64,000 nucleotides of DNA, from positions 1 through 64,000 of the forward strand of contig DATNEW010000008.1 of the NCBI GenBank assembly GCA_035606695.1. The letters run 5' to 3'. Numbering within the stretch: position 1 is the first letter of the stretch; each line of letters begins with the position of its first letter. This DNA comes from Gemmatimonadaceae bacterium. GTDB lineage: Bacteria > Gemmatimonadota > Gemmatimonadetes > Gemmatimonadales > Gemmatimonadaceae. A program made the position numbers and the translations under genes. The notes beneath the pieces are model-generated. The model searched no databases and was not told where the DNA came from. It saw only the letters and a list, made by a program, of their open reading frames with translations. Below, one piece after another: positions 1 through 9,871 of this stretch.

Positions 1-8
1 TCGGGGCG

Positions 9-581
9 TTACGGCGGCTTAGGCGCTTGGGGGCGCGGCGCGGCGCGTTTCGATGAGCGTGCGGGGATGATCGTGTCCGTCGGACTGGGTTGAAGCACCG
101 TTCCGGAGAACGTCACGAGTGAATCGATGCGGGCGACGAACGTCGGGCCTGCACCGCTCACGCGCCTGAGTCCATCACGATTCACGAATGGGCCGCGCAG
201 CATGCGGTCGACCGCGATGCGTTTGGCCATCAGCGTCGAAACGCCGGGGAGTGAGTCGATTTGTGCTGCTGAGGCGGCGTCGAGGTCGAGTTTGCCGTTG
301 ATGTAGCCGGGGCGATCGAGCGCGCCGGCGCCGTGCGTCGGCGCGGCGTGTGCCGGCGTGGAATCGGCGGGTGACTTTGCACCGCCGCGGCGACCCTTGG
401 ACTTTGGTCGCGGGCCGCGTTGGGCGTGAGCCGATGAATCGGCCGCCTGCATTTGGTGCGCGAGCGCCGGCTGATCGCCGTGATCCGACGCCGTGGACGC
501 TCGCACGACGCGGACGCCGGCGCCGAGTACGCCGACGGCGCCAATGAAGAGCAGGGCTTTGTGGTCTGCACGCATCGTCAT
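9..581 (-). CDS. Helix-hairpin-helix (ComEA-like) membrane-anchored protein
   Basis: About 190 aa from ATG 581; the frame stays open to 656, but the ATG at 581 is followed directly by a good membrane segment (residues 8-25). Then comes a long low-complexity Pro/Ala/basic linker (about 35-95) and a ComEA-type double helix-hairpin-helix at about 97-157, with the two hairpin cores LPGV and VSGAG. ComEA proteins bind DNA without sequence specificity during uptake; here only the fold is supported. The basic linker also fits nucleic-acid contact. A Pro-rich tail ends the protein. It is divergent from the subtilase gene at 773 and stands alone, with no com genes in view, so a competence role is unproven. 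Confidence 0.72.
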   Translation of the reverse strand: MTMRADHKALLFIGAVGVLGAGVRVVRASTASDHGDQPALAHQMQAADSSAHAQRGPRPKSKGRRGGAKSPADSTPAHAAPTHGAGALDRPGYINGKLDLDAASAAQIDSLPGVSTLMAKRIAVDRMLRGPFVNRDGLRRVSGAGPTFVARIDSLVTFSGTVLQPSPTDTIIPARSSKRAAPRPQAPKPP

Positions 582-772
582 GGGGCGCAACCTATGGGCG
601 GACGAGCCGCCACCATCATCGTTCGATTGCGGCCGACATCGGATCGTCCCACGCACCCGCGGATTGTATGCAGCCGGGCGTAAGAATCGCGTAAGTCCGA
701 TGCGTCCCGCCGCGACGGCGCATTATCGTTCGAGGGAACGTCTTCCAACTCGGTTTTAACCCAGGATCCTGG

Positions 773-2440
773 ATGATGCCGCTGTCTCTCCGCATCGCGC
801 TCGTTTCGCTCGTGACCGCCGCGGCCTGCGGCGCTCCGGCCACCGTTGCTACGACGCCTGTTCCCGCTTCGCCGCCGGCGACGGCTACTGCAGCGACGCC
901 AATGCCCGCGGCGGGCGGTCAGCCCACACGCGTGCCGGCCGTGCACGTCAGCAGCCTGCCGCGGAATTGGCAGCTGCTCGATGAATCGATCGACGGCATT
1001 CCGGGCATCAGCTCGGAGCGCGCCATGCGTGAGTTGCTCGCCGGGCGGACGCCCAAGCGCACGGTGCTCGTGGCGGTCATCGACAACGGCATCGACACGG
1101 CGCATGTGGATCTGCGGCCGAACCTCTGGACCGATCCGCAGACGCACCTGCACGGTTGGGATTTCATCGGCGGCGCCAATGGCGGCGACGTGAACTTCGA
1201 TACCTTCGAGGTGACGCGTCAGTATGCGCGCTGCCACAACAAGCCGGCCGCGAGTGGCGCGCCGCCGATCACCGATGCGGCGGAGTGCAGAGCGATCGAC
1301 GCCGACTATGAGAAGCAGCGCGCCGACGTCGAAAGCAACGCCGCGAGTTATCGGCAGGTGAACGATCTCCTACAGCAGATTTTGCCGATTCTCGCCGAGG
1401 CGGCGCATGTGCCCGCCGACTCGCTCGATGCGGCGCGCGTGCGCGCGATCAATCCGGCGACCTCCGCGCAAGTCTCGCGCGCTCGACAAATTTTCCTGGA
1501 GCTCGATGCCGAGGGCGCGACGCCGGCGCAGATCAAGGAAGGGCTGACGTCGCTCGAGGGGCAGGTCAAGTACTCGCTCGATCCGTCGTACAATCCGCGG
1601 ACCATCGTCGGCGACAACTATTCGGACGTCACGCAGCACAACTACGGCAACGGCGACGTGATGGGCCCGAACGCGGGCCATGGCTCGCACGTGTCGGGAA
1701 TCATCGGCGCGGTGCGCGGCAATGGCATCGGCGTCGACGGCATCGCGCCGGCGGTGAAGTTCATGATGATCCGCACCGTGCCGGACGGCGACGAGCGCGA
1801 CAAGGACGTCGCGAACGCGATTCGGTATGCGGTCGATCACGGCGCGCAGATCATCAGTATGAGTTTTGGAAAGCCGTACTCGCCCTACAAGTCCGCGGTC
1901 GACGATGCGGTGCGCTACGCCGACGCGCATGGTGTGTTGATGGTACACGCCGCCGGCAACGACGGCGCGGACCTGGCGAAGGGACACAACTTCCCGACGC
2001 CGGTCTATCTCGACGGCGGGCGTCCGCAGAACTGGATCGAAGTCGGCGCGTCGTCGTGGAAGGGCGGCGATTCGCTCGCGGCCAACTTTTCGAACTACAG
2101 CGAGCGGCTCGTCGACGTGTTCGCGCCCGGCGTCGACATTCTCTCGACGGTGCCCGGCAACAAGTACGAGCGTGACAGCGGCACGAGCATGGCGGCGCCG
2201 GTCGTGAGCGGACTCGCGGCGCTGCTGATGGGCTACTACCCGAATCTCTCCGCGGCCGACGTCAAGAAGATCATTCTCGCGTCGGTGATGAAGCTCGACC
2301 AGACGGTCTATCAGCCGGATCCGAAGCAGATGACGCAACGCGTGTCGTTCAAATCGCTGTCGGTGACGGGCGGGATCGTCAACGCGTACAACGCGGTGCG
2401 CATGGCTGAAGCGATGAGCGGCGGACGGGTTCAGCCGTAG
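773..2440 (+). CDS. S8 family serine peptidase (subtilase), lipoprotein
   Basis: 555 aa. An N-terminal signal with a lipobox-like TAAAC ending at Cys19 suggests a lipid-anchored, exported protease. The catalytic triad is readable: Asp104 in VAVIDNGID, His303 in GHGSHVSG, Ser472 in SGTSMAAP. The Asp-His distance is about 199 residues, far more than the roughly 30 of subtilisin, so a helical-looking, charged insert of about 165 residues sits there (about 135-290). The oxyanion Asn lies in the HAAGNDG motif. No prodomain is obvious. ATG 773 and ATG 776 are adjacent possible starts. The next gene (M28 peptidase) is convergent with a 4-base gap, so two exported peptidases lie side by side. Confidence 0.92.
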   Translation: MMPLSLRIALVSLVTAAACGAPATVATTPVPASPPATATAATPMPAAGGQPTRVPAVHVSSLPRNWQLLDESIDGIPGISSERAMRELLAGRTPKRTVLVAVIDNGIDTAHVDLRPNLWTDPQTHLHGWDFIGGANGGDVNFDTFEVTRQYARCHNKPAASGAPPITDAAECRAIDADYEKQRADVESNAASYRQVNDLLQQILPILAEAAHVPADSLDAARVRAINPATSAQVSRARQIFLELDAEGATPAQIKEGLTSLEGQVKYSLDPSYNPRTIVGDNYSDVTQHNYGNGDVMGPNAGHGSHVSGIIGAVRGNGIGVDGIAPAVKFMMIRTVPDGDERDKDVANAIRYAVDHGAQIISMSFGKPYSPYKSAVDDAVRYADAHGVLMVHAAGNDGADLAKGHNFPTPVYLDGGRPQNWIEVGASSWKGGDSLAANFSNYSERLVDVFAPGVDILSTVPGNKYERDSGTSMAAPVVSGLAALLMGYYPNLSAADVKKIILASVMKLDQTVYQPDPKQMTQRVSFKSLSVTGGIVNAYNAVRMAEAMSGGRVQP

Positions 2441-2444
2441 TCGG

Positions 2445-3410
2445 CTACTTCACCAGCGTCACCGCCACGTCGCCGACGATTTGCAGGCTCTTCGCCGATA
2501 CCTTGTCGATCGTATCCTCCATCGTGTGGTGATAGCTCGGACTCGGCACATCGTTCGGGCCGGCGTTCGCGGGCAACGGGCCGTACTGGAAGTCGAGCAC
2601 GTCGATCACGTGCAGGCCCTTCGCGAGCAACGGAATGTGATCGTCGGTGATCGGCTGCATCACCTGCGCGCGGAAATAATTCTGATACCCCAAATCCGCC
2701 GCCGTCCGCCATACCCGGCTCACCACTTCGGGCGCCTTGTCGACCGAGTTCTGCTCTTGATAGATCTGTAAATCCGCGTCGCCGATCATGTCGAACAGGA
2801 CGCCGTACAGCGGCTTGTAGTCGGGCGACGGCAGATGATTGGCGAAGTACTGCGAGCCGAACAGCGCGTCGGGATAGTTGCCCGAGCTGTCGGGATCGAA
2901 CGCGCCCCAATCTTCGCCGTCGACGAACAGCAAGTCGACGCCGACGGACGGCGGCGTCTTCCTGAACACGTCACCCAGCGCGAGGAAAAGGCCGACGCCG
3001 GACGCCCCGTCGTTCGCGCCGAGGATTGGGCGGGCGCGATTGCCGAAATTCGGATCTTCGTCGGCGGTGGGGCGCGTGTCCCAGTGCGTGAGATACAACA
3101 CGCGCGACGTCGCCTTGGGATTGAAGCGCGCGAGCACGTTCTTCATCGCGAGCGTGGTCCCGTTCGCCGTGGTCTGCGTCCACGTCTGCACGATCACACT
3201 GTCGGTTCGCTTCTTCATCTCGGCCACGATCCAATCGCCCGCCTTGTCGTGCGCGGGTGTGCCCGGCGTGCGCGGACCGAACTGGAGATGCTCCTTGGTA
3301 TAGTTGAGCGCGGCCTGGCCGTCGAACGCCGTCTTGGGGCCGGCGTAACGGTCCTTGATCTTGTCGCACCCGGTGAGCGCGACGGCGGCGGCGCAGAGGA
3401 GGAGCAGCAT
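2445..3410 (-). CDS. M28 family metallopeptidase, lipoprotein (glutaminyl-cyclase-like)
   Basis: 321 aa from ATG 3410, chosen because it begins a lipoprotein signal with lipobox ALTGC (Cys15). The open frame runs to 3482, but that part is repeat-derived. It is a zinc aminopeptidase of the M28 fold: probable metal ligands are His109 (THWDTR), Asp134 (GANDGASG), the Glu pair at 166-167 (VDGEDWG), a later Asp in FDMIGDAD and His in YHHTMEDT. The THWDTR and VDGEDWG motifs resemble glutaminyl-peptide cyclotransferase-type members more than the broad aminopeptidases, so cyclase activity on N-terminal Gln is a possible alternative. It is probably periplasmic, tethered to a membrane. A hairpin repeat lies just upstream of its start. 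Confidence 0.88.
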   Translation of the reverse strand: MLLLLCAAAVALTGCDKIKDRYAGPKTAFDGQAALNYTKEHLQFGPRTPGTPAHDKAGDWIVAEMKKRTDSVIVQTWTQTTANGTTLAMKNVLARFNPKATSRVLYLTHWDTRPTADEDPNFGNRARPILGANDGASGVGLFLALGDVFRKTPPSVGVDLLFVDGEDWGAFDPDSSGNYPDALFGSQYFANHLPSPDYKPLYGVLFDMIGDADLQIYQEQNSVDKAPEVVSRVWRTAADLGYQNYFRAQVMQPITDDHIPLLAKGLHVIDVLDFQYGPLPANAGPNDVPSPSYHHTMEDTIDKVSAKSLQIVGDVAVTLVK

Positions 3411-3477
3411 TCGCACTGTCAAGTCTCTGGTAAGAATAAGGTTAATCCTAGCACGACGATGGACAACGGCGGAGGCT

Positions 3478-3571
3478 GTCATCCCGAGCGCAGCGCGGGA
3501 TCCAGCGTCACGACAGAAGGCTCTCTATCCGGACGCAAGATTCCTCGGTCGCTTCGCTCCCTCGGAATGAC
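3478..3571. repeat. Long-hairpin dispersed repeat, copy 1 (GTCATCC-ended)
   Basis: The ends are inverted: GTCATCCCGAG at 3478 and CTCGGAATGAC ending at 3571, with GATCC/GATTCC-type internal complementarity. A second partial right end (CCCTCGGAATGAC) follows at 3586-3598. It fills the gap between the M28 peptidase start and the stop of the SprA-like gene. The same family recurs at 42787, 46076, 48965 and 55592. Confidence 0.8.
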
Positions 3572-3601
3572 ACGAACAAAGCCGTCCCTCGGAATGACAT
3601 C

Positions 3602-6600
3602 TCACTTCCCCGTCCCAAACACCTGAAACTGCACCAGCGCGGTGAAAATCGTCTGCGCCGTTCGCGTATTCAAGTTCTTGTCGAACGTGATCACGTGCGA
3701 GGCCTGGAGCGTGAACGTGGCGTTGTCCATCGCGGCGACGTCGGCCGTGAAGTTGAACGCCTGCCGACCATTGTCCTGCAACCGCGCCTGCGTCGCGCCC
3801 ACCGAGTCGGCGATCGTCGTGATGTTGTGCGCCTGGCTGTAGTTCAGCCGCGTGCGCAGATCGCTCTTGAGGCCCAAGCCCAGGCTTTCCGGAACGTGGA
3901 ACGCGCGCCCCGCGTCGATGCTGATCTCGTTGCCGTGCGTGTGCGCCACGCTGCCCGGCAAGCTGTCGATTCGCTTCAGAATACTGTAACGTGCCCCCAA
4001 ACTCGGCGCCGCGCGGCCGCTCCACGCGATCGAGGCGCCGAGCGGAATCACGTCGGAATGCGTGCGGCGAATTTCCGGTGGCGTATCGCTGAACAACAAG
4101 CTCGGCAACGAGACCGTCGCCAGGCTGTGCGCGTAGCCCACGTTCGCGTCGAAGCTGGAGATGGACAGCGTCGGCACCGGCGGTCGATAACCCCAACGGA
4201 AGGTCTCGTCGGGAAACGTCGTCATCGAGCCGTCGACGTGCGCTTGCGTGGAATCCGGCCGCTCGATCCAGTTGAGCGTCGTCGTGCGCAGATAGCGGTT
4301 GACGAACGACGTGCCGAACGGCAGCTGCAGTGCATTGGACGCGGCGAGCGAACCCGTCTGCCCCGCCGTCGTCGCGTCTTCCCCATTCACACGGCGATAC
4401 GCGCCCGGGCCGGCGAGTCCGAACTGAAGTCCAAGCGGCGGCGCGGCGTTCGCGCCATCGAGCGCCGTCAACAGACTACGCGTGTACGACACATCGAGCG
4501 GCGCGAAGAGCTTCCCGACCCGCCGCGCCATACTCGCACTGTCCGCGCTGTAGGTGACGATCGCGCGCGCGACGTCGATCGTCGTGCCGATGCTCGACGT
4601 CTGCGCGGCGGTCAGCCGGCGCGGAATGGCGAGCAGATGCAGCATCGTCAACGAATCGTGCTCGGCGAGCACGCTGTCGACGCCGATCACGCCGGGAAGC
4701 GCCGAGAATGAACGCACGTTCGGGTCGCGCAGCATGCCGTACTGCGTTCCAAAATCAGCGCGCGGCCGGAACCACGCCGAGAACAACGGAGCAAATGAGA
4801 AATTCGTGAAGATGCTTCGCTCGCGCTCGAAGCCCGGCGCGACCTGGAGCGGACGTTGGCCGAGCGCGCCGAAGTCGACGAGCGTGTCGCGGTAGTCCCG
4901 GAAATCTCGAACCGACGAGGCTTCCCATCGCGCGGTGAGGGAAGTCGTGGGATGCAGCTCCAGCACACTCCCATTCCGCCACAACCGGCTCGATGCACGC
5001 GACTCGGCAGGCGCATCCGCGGCGTCGCTCGTCGGATTGAGGAACGAGACGCGTCGATCGTCGCCGCGCACGAGACTGCTGGTGAATCGCAGCTGCGTGG
5101 GATTCCACCGGAAATGTGTGCCGCGCAACGTGCTGATCGGACCGGCCTGGAGCGCCTGTGGCAATGCGCCGAGCGCGCCGGTCATCCACTCGGGAAGATC
5201 GGCCGTGCGCGCGCTGTCCGCGGTCACGAGGTAGTCGAGCGCGACGCTGAAGTTGTGCGAGGAGCCGTTCTGAAATTCCGTGCGATCGACGCCGGTGAGA
5301 TAGCTCGAGGTCAGATCGAGATTGTTGACCAGCGGCCCGAGCAGCGGCGTCCCGATGGGTTTCGTGCGGCGCATGGTGAGGCTGTACGTCGTGAGATCGT
5401 TGCGCGGCGTGCGCACGGGGCCAATGCCGCGACCCGAGATGTCGCTCTGCGAAAGAAAGAGTGGATCGCTGCCGAGCCCAATCCTCGTGACGGTCAACGG
5501 GAGCGAGAACCCTGCTCCACTCGGCAACAACTTCTCGAGCCGCACGGTTGCCGCGACGTCGGTGGTGCGCTGGCCGAGGAAGGTGGGTTGCTCCCCCATC
5601 TGGCGAAAGTTCGCATCTTGATTAGAAATATTATATCTAAGATCCAGCAGATCTCCAATGTTGCCGGCGAGCGAGATCTGTCCGGCCATTCCCGTGTTGT
5701 TCACCTGGTGGTCCAGGCGGATATCGTCCACCCACAGTTCCAGCGTGTCGCTCGGCGACAGCGTCTCCGAGTTGGCGACGCGCACGATGCCCACCGCCAG
5801 CTCCTGCACGGCGGCGAGATTCGGCGCCGCAACGGCCGGATCGGTCGTGAGCGCCATGTAGCCGTTGTCGCACGCCGCGAAAGTGTGCGCGCCCGCCGGC
5901 AGCGGCGACGCGGTAATGATCGCCGAGTCGACGCCGGTGCACGCGATCGACTGTGTCTTGCCCGACGTGAACGCGTTCTGAATCCGCCGCCGCAGATCGA
6001 TGAACCGATTGAAGTCGAGCACGAGATCCGTCCACGCCGCCTGCGTCTGTCCCGCGTTCATCGGCGCGCGAACCATGTAGAAGTTGTTCTCGTCGCGGCC
6101 GAGCTTGACGTACATCTGGAGCTCGCCGTTCTGGCCCCATCCGTTGCCGCGGCCGCGGCCCCACACGCGCATCTGGCGATACGTCATGTAATTCTGCGCG
6201 CCCGTTTGAAAACGCAGGAACGCCTCCGCGCGATGATACAGCGGCATGTTCCCCGCCTGAATGCGCATGGAGCTCTCATTGATCTGCGTCTGCGTGCTGG
6301 CGAACTGTGCGCCGCGCGTATCCGCCGAATTCACGACGCCCGGAGGCGGCTGATACACGAGCGCGGACGTCGAATCGTTCGTGCCGATGGTCGACGTCAC
6401 GACGAAGCCGCCGTGGTTTTGCACGCCGGCGATGCCCATGAGCGTTTGATTGCTGCGATTGAGCCACGGCGCGCCGGTGATACGAATGTCGGCGATCGGC
6501 AGCTGCGTTTGTTCCTCGGGTCCCTGCCCTTTCCCCGAGACGACCGTCAATCGCACCGCGCGAATGCGCCGGCGAACGACGTCGTTCAGCGAATCCGTCG

Positions 6601-9600
6601 GCGTCAGAAACGGCGTGCTGATGAGCGCCCAGCGCCGCGTGCGCGGCTGCGGCACGCCGTTCACGAACAACGTATCCGTGTACCGGCCGCCGAGCCGCTT
6701 CCAGTTCGTCGGGTCGCTCAAGTCGATCACGTAGCGAAGAATGCGTTCGCGCTCGCGCAACGCACTCGGGAAGTTCATCTCGTTGTCGAGATCGATGTCT
6801 TCTTCGTCGAGCCGGTTGTTGCCGACGGTGCAGTTGTTGGCCGGATCGCCGAGCGTGTAGATCGCGCCGGGGAGCGCGCGGCAGATCGGCAGTTTCTTCA
6901 CGATCTTCGGCGCGCCGTTGTCGATCACCGTGAGACTGTCCACGAGGTCGCCCGGCAGCCCCACGTCGTTCACGCCGGCGTTGAAGACGTGCGTCAGCGT
7001 ATCTCGCTCGGTGTCGAGCGTGTCGAAGCGGACGAGACGCTTGCCGGTGAACAGACTGTCCGTCGTCGCGCCGTTCCGCTGCACCGTTAGAGTTTTTGGA
7101 ACGAACGCCACGGTGTTCTCCGACACGTCGCCGAAGTCGAAGATGACCGTGCCGTTGCGCGTCAGCGTCGCCGGGTTGGTGTCGACGAGCGTCCAGAATT
7201 CGAGATGCTCACCGCGCGTGAGATCGATTCCCGACGGGCTGAGGGTGGCGCGAATCGAATGGAAGCGACGATTCGCCGTCGCACCGGGATCGGTCCACTG
7301 ATACCTGGATGCCGATGCGTTGAACCGGCCAACCGAATCGAGCGGCAAGAGCGTGAGCCACATCATCGGTTCGGGCGGAGGCGCGCCGGCGCCGGTGAAC
7401 ACCGCAAGCGGATCGATGTCGCCGAGTGTGAAGGTGATCCGCTTGCCGCTGCGGTTCTGCACGTTCGTCTGCCACACGAGCGTCGCGTCATTCGTCGGCT
7501 CGAAGAACGTTCCCCCGAAGCGCGCGCGCAATGCGTTGCCGTACGCGGGCAGGCTGCTGTTCTCCCACGCGTCGTCGGCGATCGGAATGCCGATGCCGCC
7601 GTCGGCGTCGAACGTCTCGACATACGCGCGCTGATCGCCAAGCCCGATGAACTGCGGACGGCTGCCCGCCAACTCGGCCTGCACCGAGAAGTGCGACGGC
7701 GCCTTCGTCGGCCCGAATGGAAAGCGGCTGGCGAAGTTGGTGAGCTGCGGAAGATCCCAACTGAATTGGCCGCTCACGCCGGCGGTCAAGGTCGAGTTTC
7801 CCTGAAAGCCGAGCGCCGGTCGTGTGAAGCCGGCGTTGCCTTGCGACTGATTGATCGCCGCGAAATTCAGAGTCCCGTGCGGCAGCGGCAGTTCGGCGAC
7901 AAACCCACCGAGCGTCGTCGGGGCGCCGGCGAACGTCGGGTTCTCTTCGTAGCTCACGTCGAGGTGGCGCGGGAGCTGGAACAACGTGTCGGGCCGCGTG
8001 AACTCGATGCGCCCGAGATCGTAGTCGATGCGATAGTCGAGATCGCGCACCATCGTGCGGCCGTCCATCACCAGCCGCTCGGAGCCCGGACGCATTTGCG
8101 TGGCGCCAAGCGTGATGGTGCCGCTCTCGTCGACGCCTTGCGCTTCGTACTCGACGTCGATCCGGTACGTCGTCGGAGGATGCTGCGGCGAATCGAGGTA
8201 GTCGACCGGCAACGTGTAGATCTGATCGTTCGTCGGATTGCCGGGAAAGACGAGCCCAGAGTTGCGCGCGCTGAACGGCTGCAGCGACGGAAAGACCAGG
8301 AAGTAATCCTTGATCACCTGCGCGGCGATGAGCGACTGCGCGTGGCGAATGTCCGGCGCGCCGATGCCAAGATCGAACGCGGGATCGCCAAGTCGCGGCC
8401 ACAGACGATTCTGATAATCGAACTCCGTGGGCGCCGTTGGCTGCGCGAGGCCGAACATCTGGAGGAACGTTGCGTCCGGTCCCGCGAGCGGATGTTCGAG
8501 CAAGCCACTGCCGGCGACGATGCGCAGCTTCACCGATTGCCGCACGACATCCTCGCCGCCGATGCGATACACCGAGCGAATCTCGTTGCGGAACGCAGGC
8601 GACGAGGGCCCAACGTTGGGATCGGTGACGAGATTCGCGAACTGGTCGCGGTTGATGACGCGCTGGAGGTCGGGCGTGCCGCCGGTCGTCGTCCACACGG
8701 TGTCGCGGCCGTTCAGGCGTACGTTGTACGCGACGACGAGCCGCTCGTTCGTTTCGTTGAGCGGACGCACCAGCGCGAACCAGAGCAGCGACTGGTCCAT
8801 GAAGTAGTCGACGCCTTCGCGCAGCAGATCGTACGTTTGCGTTCCCTGCGTTTCGGCGCCGTGGAGCTTGAACCGCGGCCCGTTGACGTCCTGCGGCTGC
8901 GCGCCGAACTGAAGCCGATACACCAGCACGCGCGATGGGCGGAGTGTATCGGGCAACTCCGCACGCAGTTGGCGGAGTTGTGATGAATTGAGAATATCGA
9001 TATTGGGATAGACGCCGCGGAACAGCGCGGGATCGACCGTCCAGAAGAAACGCAGCCGTTCGATCTGATAGTCGGCCGTCTCGTGCTGGTTGTGCTGCTG
9101 TGCGCTGCGCTGCGAGAAATCGTAGCGGCGATTTCGCGCGACGTTGCCTGTCTGCTTGGCGAAGATCGACTTCAGCTGCACGCGCCCGAGCTGCGCCGTG
9201 ATCTGCGCGCCGTAATTCCCACTGGGCAGCGACGACGTCAGAAATCGCGTGGAGGGCGGCACGAACGAGATGTTGCCGACGTCCACGCGGCGGAGCGTCG
9301 ACGACGAGTCGCCCTCGTAGTAGAGGGAGAGCGTTTGCGAGGCGTCGAACTCGCGCTCCTGATCGTAGTCGACGTTGACGTGCAGCAGGCCGATGCGTCC
9401 CGCCGCGGTGAGCGCGGCCGCCGGATCGCTGGGCCGAGTGAGGAAGCTGCCCTGGCAGGCCGCCTGCGTCGCGACCTGGAATGCCTCGAGGGACGTGCAG
9501 TTCAGGCGCTTGAAGCGTGTCGAGGTGACGCCGCCTCGCAGGTTGAAATGAAACTGGAGATCCGTGGCCGGCGGTGTCGTCGTCTTGGTGGTGTCGGTGT

Positions 9601-9841
9601 CGGCCGCGAGGCGTGGCAGACCGACACGCCGAACCCCGCCGGTGGAGTCCGGCACAACGACGCCCGCGGGGGTACTACGGGCGGCGCCGGCGGCAGCAGG
9701 CTTGGTTCGCGCATTAGAAACGCCGGAAACGCTGGAATCGCGGGAATCCGGCGGCGCCGCCTGCGCGTACGAATGCGCGGGGACGATCGCGGACGCGACG
9801 GCGAGCACGAGCGCAAAAACGAGGCGGTGGCTGGGTCGCAC
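3602..9841 (-). CDS. SprA-like giant outer-membrane protein (type IX secretion translocon family)
   Basis: About 2079 aa from GTG 9841, chosen because it starts a clean signal peptide (RPSHRLVF core, cleavage after HSYAQA); the frame stays open to 9907, which would overlap the divergent gene. The body is a chain of beta-rich segments with motifs seen in SprA: YRIDYDLGRIEF followed by DVSYEENPTF (about residues 600-640), WVDDIRL near 1400, and the segment TVRLEKLLPSGAGFSLPL near 1460. SprA in Bacteroidota is about 2400 aa and forms the outer-membrane channel of type IX secretion and gliding. This homologue is shorter, and no other secretion gene (SprE, PorV, GldK-N) lies in the window. Only 30 bases separate its start from that of the divergent lptF-like gene. 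Confidence 0.75.
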   Translation of the reverse strand: MRPSHRLVFALVLAVASAIVPAHSYAQAAPPDSRDSSVSGVSNARTKPAAAGAARSTPAGVVVPDSTGGVRRVGLPRLAADTDTTKTTTPPATDLQFHFNLRGGVTSTRFKRLNCTSLEAFQVATQAACQGSFLTRPSDPAAALTAAGRIGLLHVNVDYDQEREFDASQTLSLYYEGDSSSTLRRVDVGNISFVPPSTRFLTSSLPSGNYGAQITAQLGRVQLKSIFAKQTGNVARNRRYDFSQRSAQQHNQHETADYQIERLRFFWTVDPALFRGVYPNIDILNSSQLRQLRAELPDTLRPSRVLVYRLQFGAQPQDVNGPRFKLHGAETQGTQTYDLLREGVDYFMDQSLLWFALVRPLNETNERLVVAYNVRLNGRDTVWTTTGGTPDLQRVINRDQFANLVTDPNVGPSSPAFRNEIRSVYRIGGEDVVRQSVKLRIVAGSGLLEHPLAGPDATFLQMFGLAQPTAPTEFDYQNRLWPRLGDPAFDLGIGAPDIRHAQSLIAAQVIKDYFLVFPSLQPFSARNSGLVFPGNPTNDQIYTLPVDYLDSPQHPPTTYRIDVEYEAQGVDESGTITLGATQMRPGSERLVMDGRTMVRDLDYRIDYDLGRIEFTRPDTLFQLPRHLDVSYEENPTFAGAPTTLGGFVAELPLPHGTLNFAAINQSQGNAGFTRPALGFQGNSTLTAGVSGQFSWDLPQLTNFASRFPFGPTKAPSHFSVQAELAGSRPQFIGLGDQRAYVETFDADGGIGIPIADDAWENSSLPAYGNALRARFGGTFFEPTNDATLVWQTNVQNRSGKRITFTLGDIDPLAVFTGAGAPPPEPMMWLTLLPLDSVGRFNASASRYQWTDPGATANRRFHSIRATLSPSGIDLTRGEHLEFWTLVDTNPATLTRNGTVIFDFGDVSENTVAFVPKTLTVQRNGATTDSLFTGKRLVRFDTLDTERDTLTHVFNAGVNDVGLPGDLVDSLTVIDNGAPKIVKKLPICRALPGAIYTLGDPANNCTVGNNRLDEEDIDLDNEMNFPSALRERERILRYVIDLSDPTNWKRLGGRYTDTLFVNGVPQPRTRRWALISTPFLTPTDSLNDVVRRRIRAVRLTVVSGKGQGPEEQTQLPIADIRITGAPWLNRSNQTLMGIAGVQNHGGFVVTSTIGTNDSTSALVYQPPPGVVNSADTRGAQFASTQTQINESSMRIQAGNMPLYHRAEAFLRFQTGAQNYMTYRQMRVWGRGRGNGWGQNGELQMYVKLGRDENNFYMVRAPMNAGQTQAAWTDLVLDFNRFIDLRRRIQNAFTSGKTQSIACTGVDSAIITASPLPAGAHTFAACDNGYMALTTDPAVAAPNLAAVQELAVGIVRVANSETLSPSDTLELWVDDIRLDHQVNNTGMAGQISLAGNIGDLLDLRYNISNQDANFRQMGEQPTFLGQRTTDVAATVRLEKLLPSGAGFSLPLTVTRIGLGSDPLFLSQSDISGRGIGPVRTPRNDLTTYSLTMRRTKPIGTPLLGPLVNNLDLTSSYLTGVDRTEFQNGSSHNFSVALDYLVTADSARTADLPEWMTGALGALPQALQAGPISTLRGTHFRWNPTQLRFTSSLVRGDDRRVSFLNPTSDAADAPAESRASSRLWRNGSVLELHPTTSLTARWEASSVRDFRDYRDTLVDFGALGQRPLQVAPGFERERSIFTNFSFAPLFSAWFRPRADFGTQYGMLRDPNVRSFSALPGVIGVDSVLAEHDSLTMLHLLAIPRRLTAAQTSSIGTTIDVARAIVTYSADSASMARRVGKLFAPLDVSYTRSLLTALDGANAAPPLGLQFGLAGPGAYRRVNGEDATTAGQTGSLAASNALQLPFGTSFVNRYLRTTTLNWIERPDSTQAHVDGSMTTFPDETFRWGYRPPVPTLSISSFDANVGYAHSLATVSLPSLLFSDTPPEIRRTHSDVIPLGASIAWSGRAAPSLGARYSILKRIDSLPGSVAHTHGNEISIDAGRAFHVPESLGLGLKSDLRTRLNYSQAHNITTIADSVGATQARLQDNGRQAFNFTADVAAMDNATFTLQASHVITFDKNLNTRTAQTIFTALVQFQVFGTGK

Positions 9842-9871
9842 TAAATGCTTAAGGCGGGGTAATTTACACGC

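Noticed and set aside
4856-8983. Two long open frames (about 744 and 592 codons) on the plus strand
   Set aside because: They lie wholly antisense to the SprA-like gene, are rich in Arg/Ala/Val as expected for the complement of GC-rich coding DNA, and show no motif.
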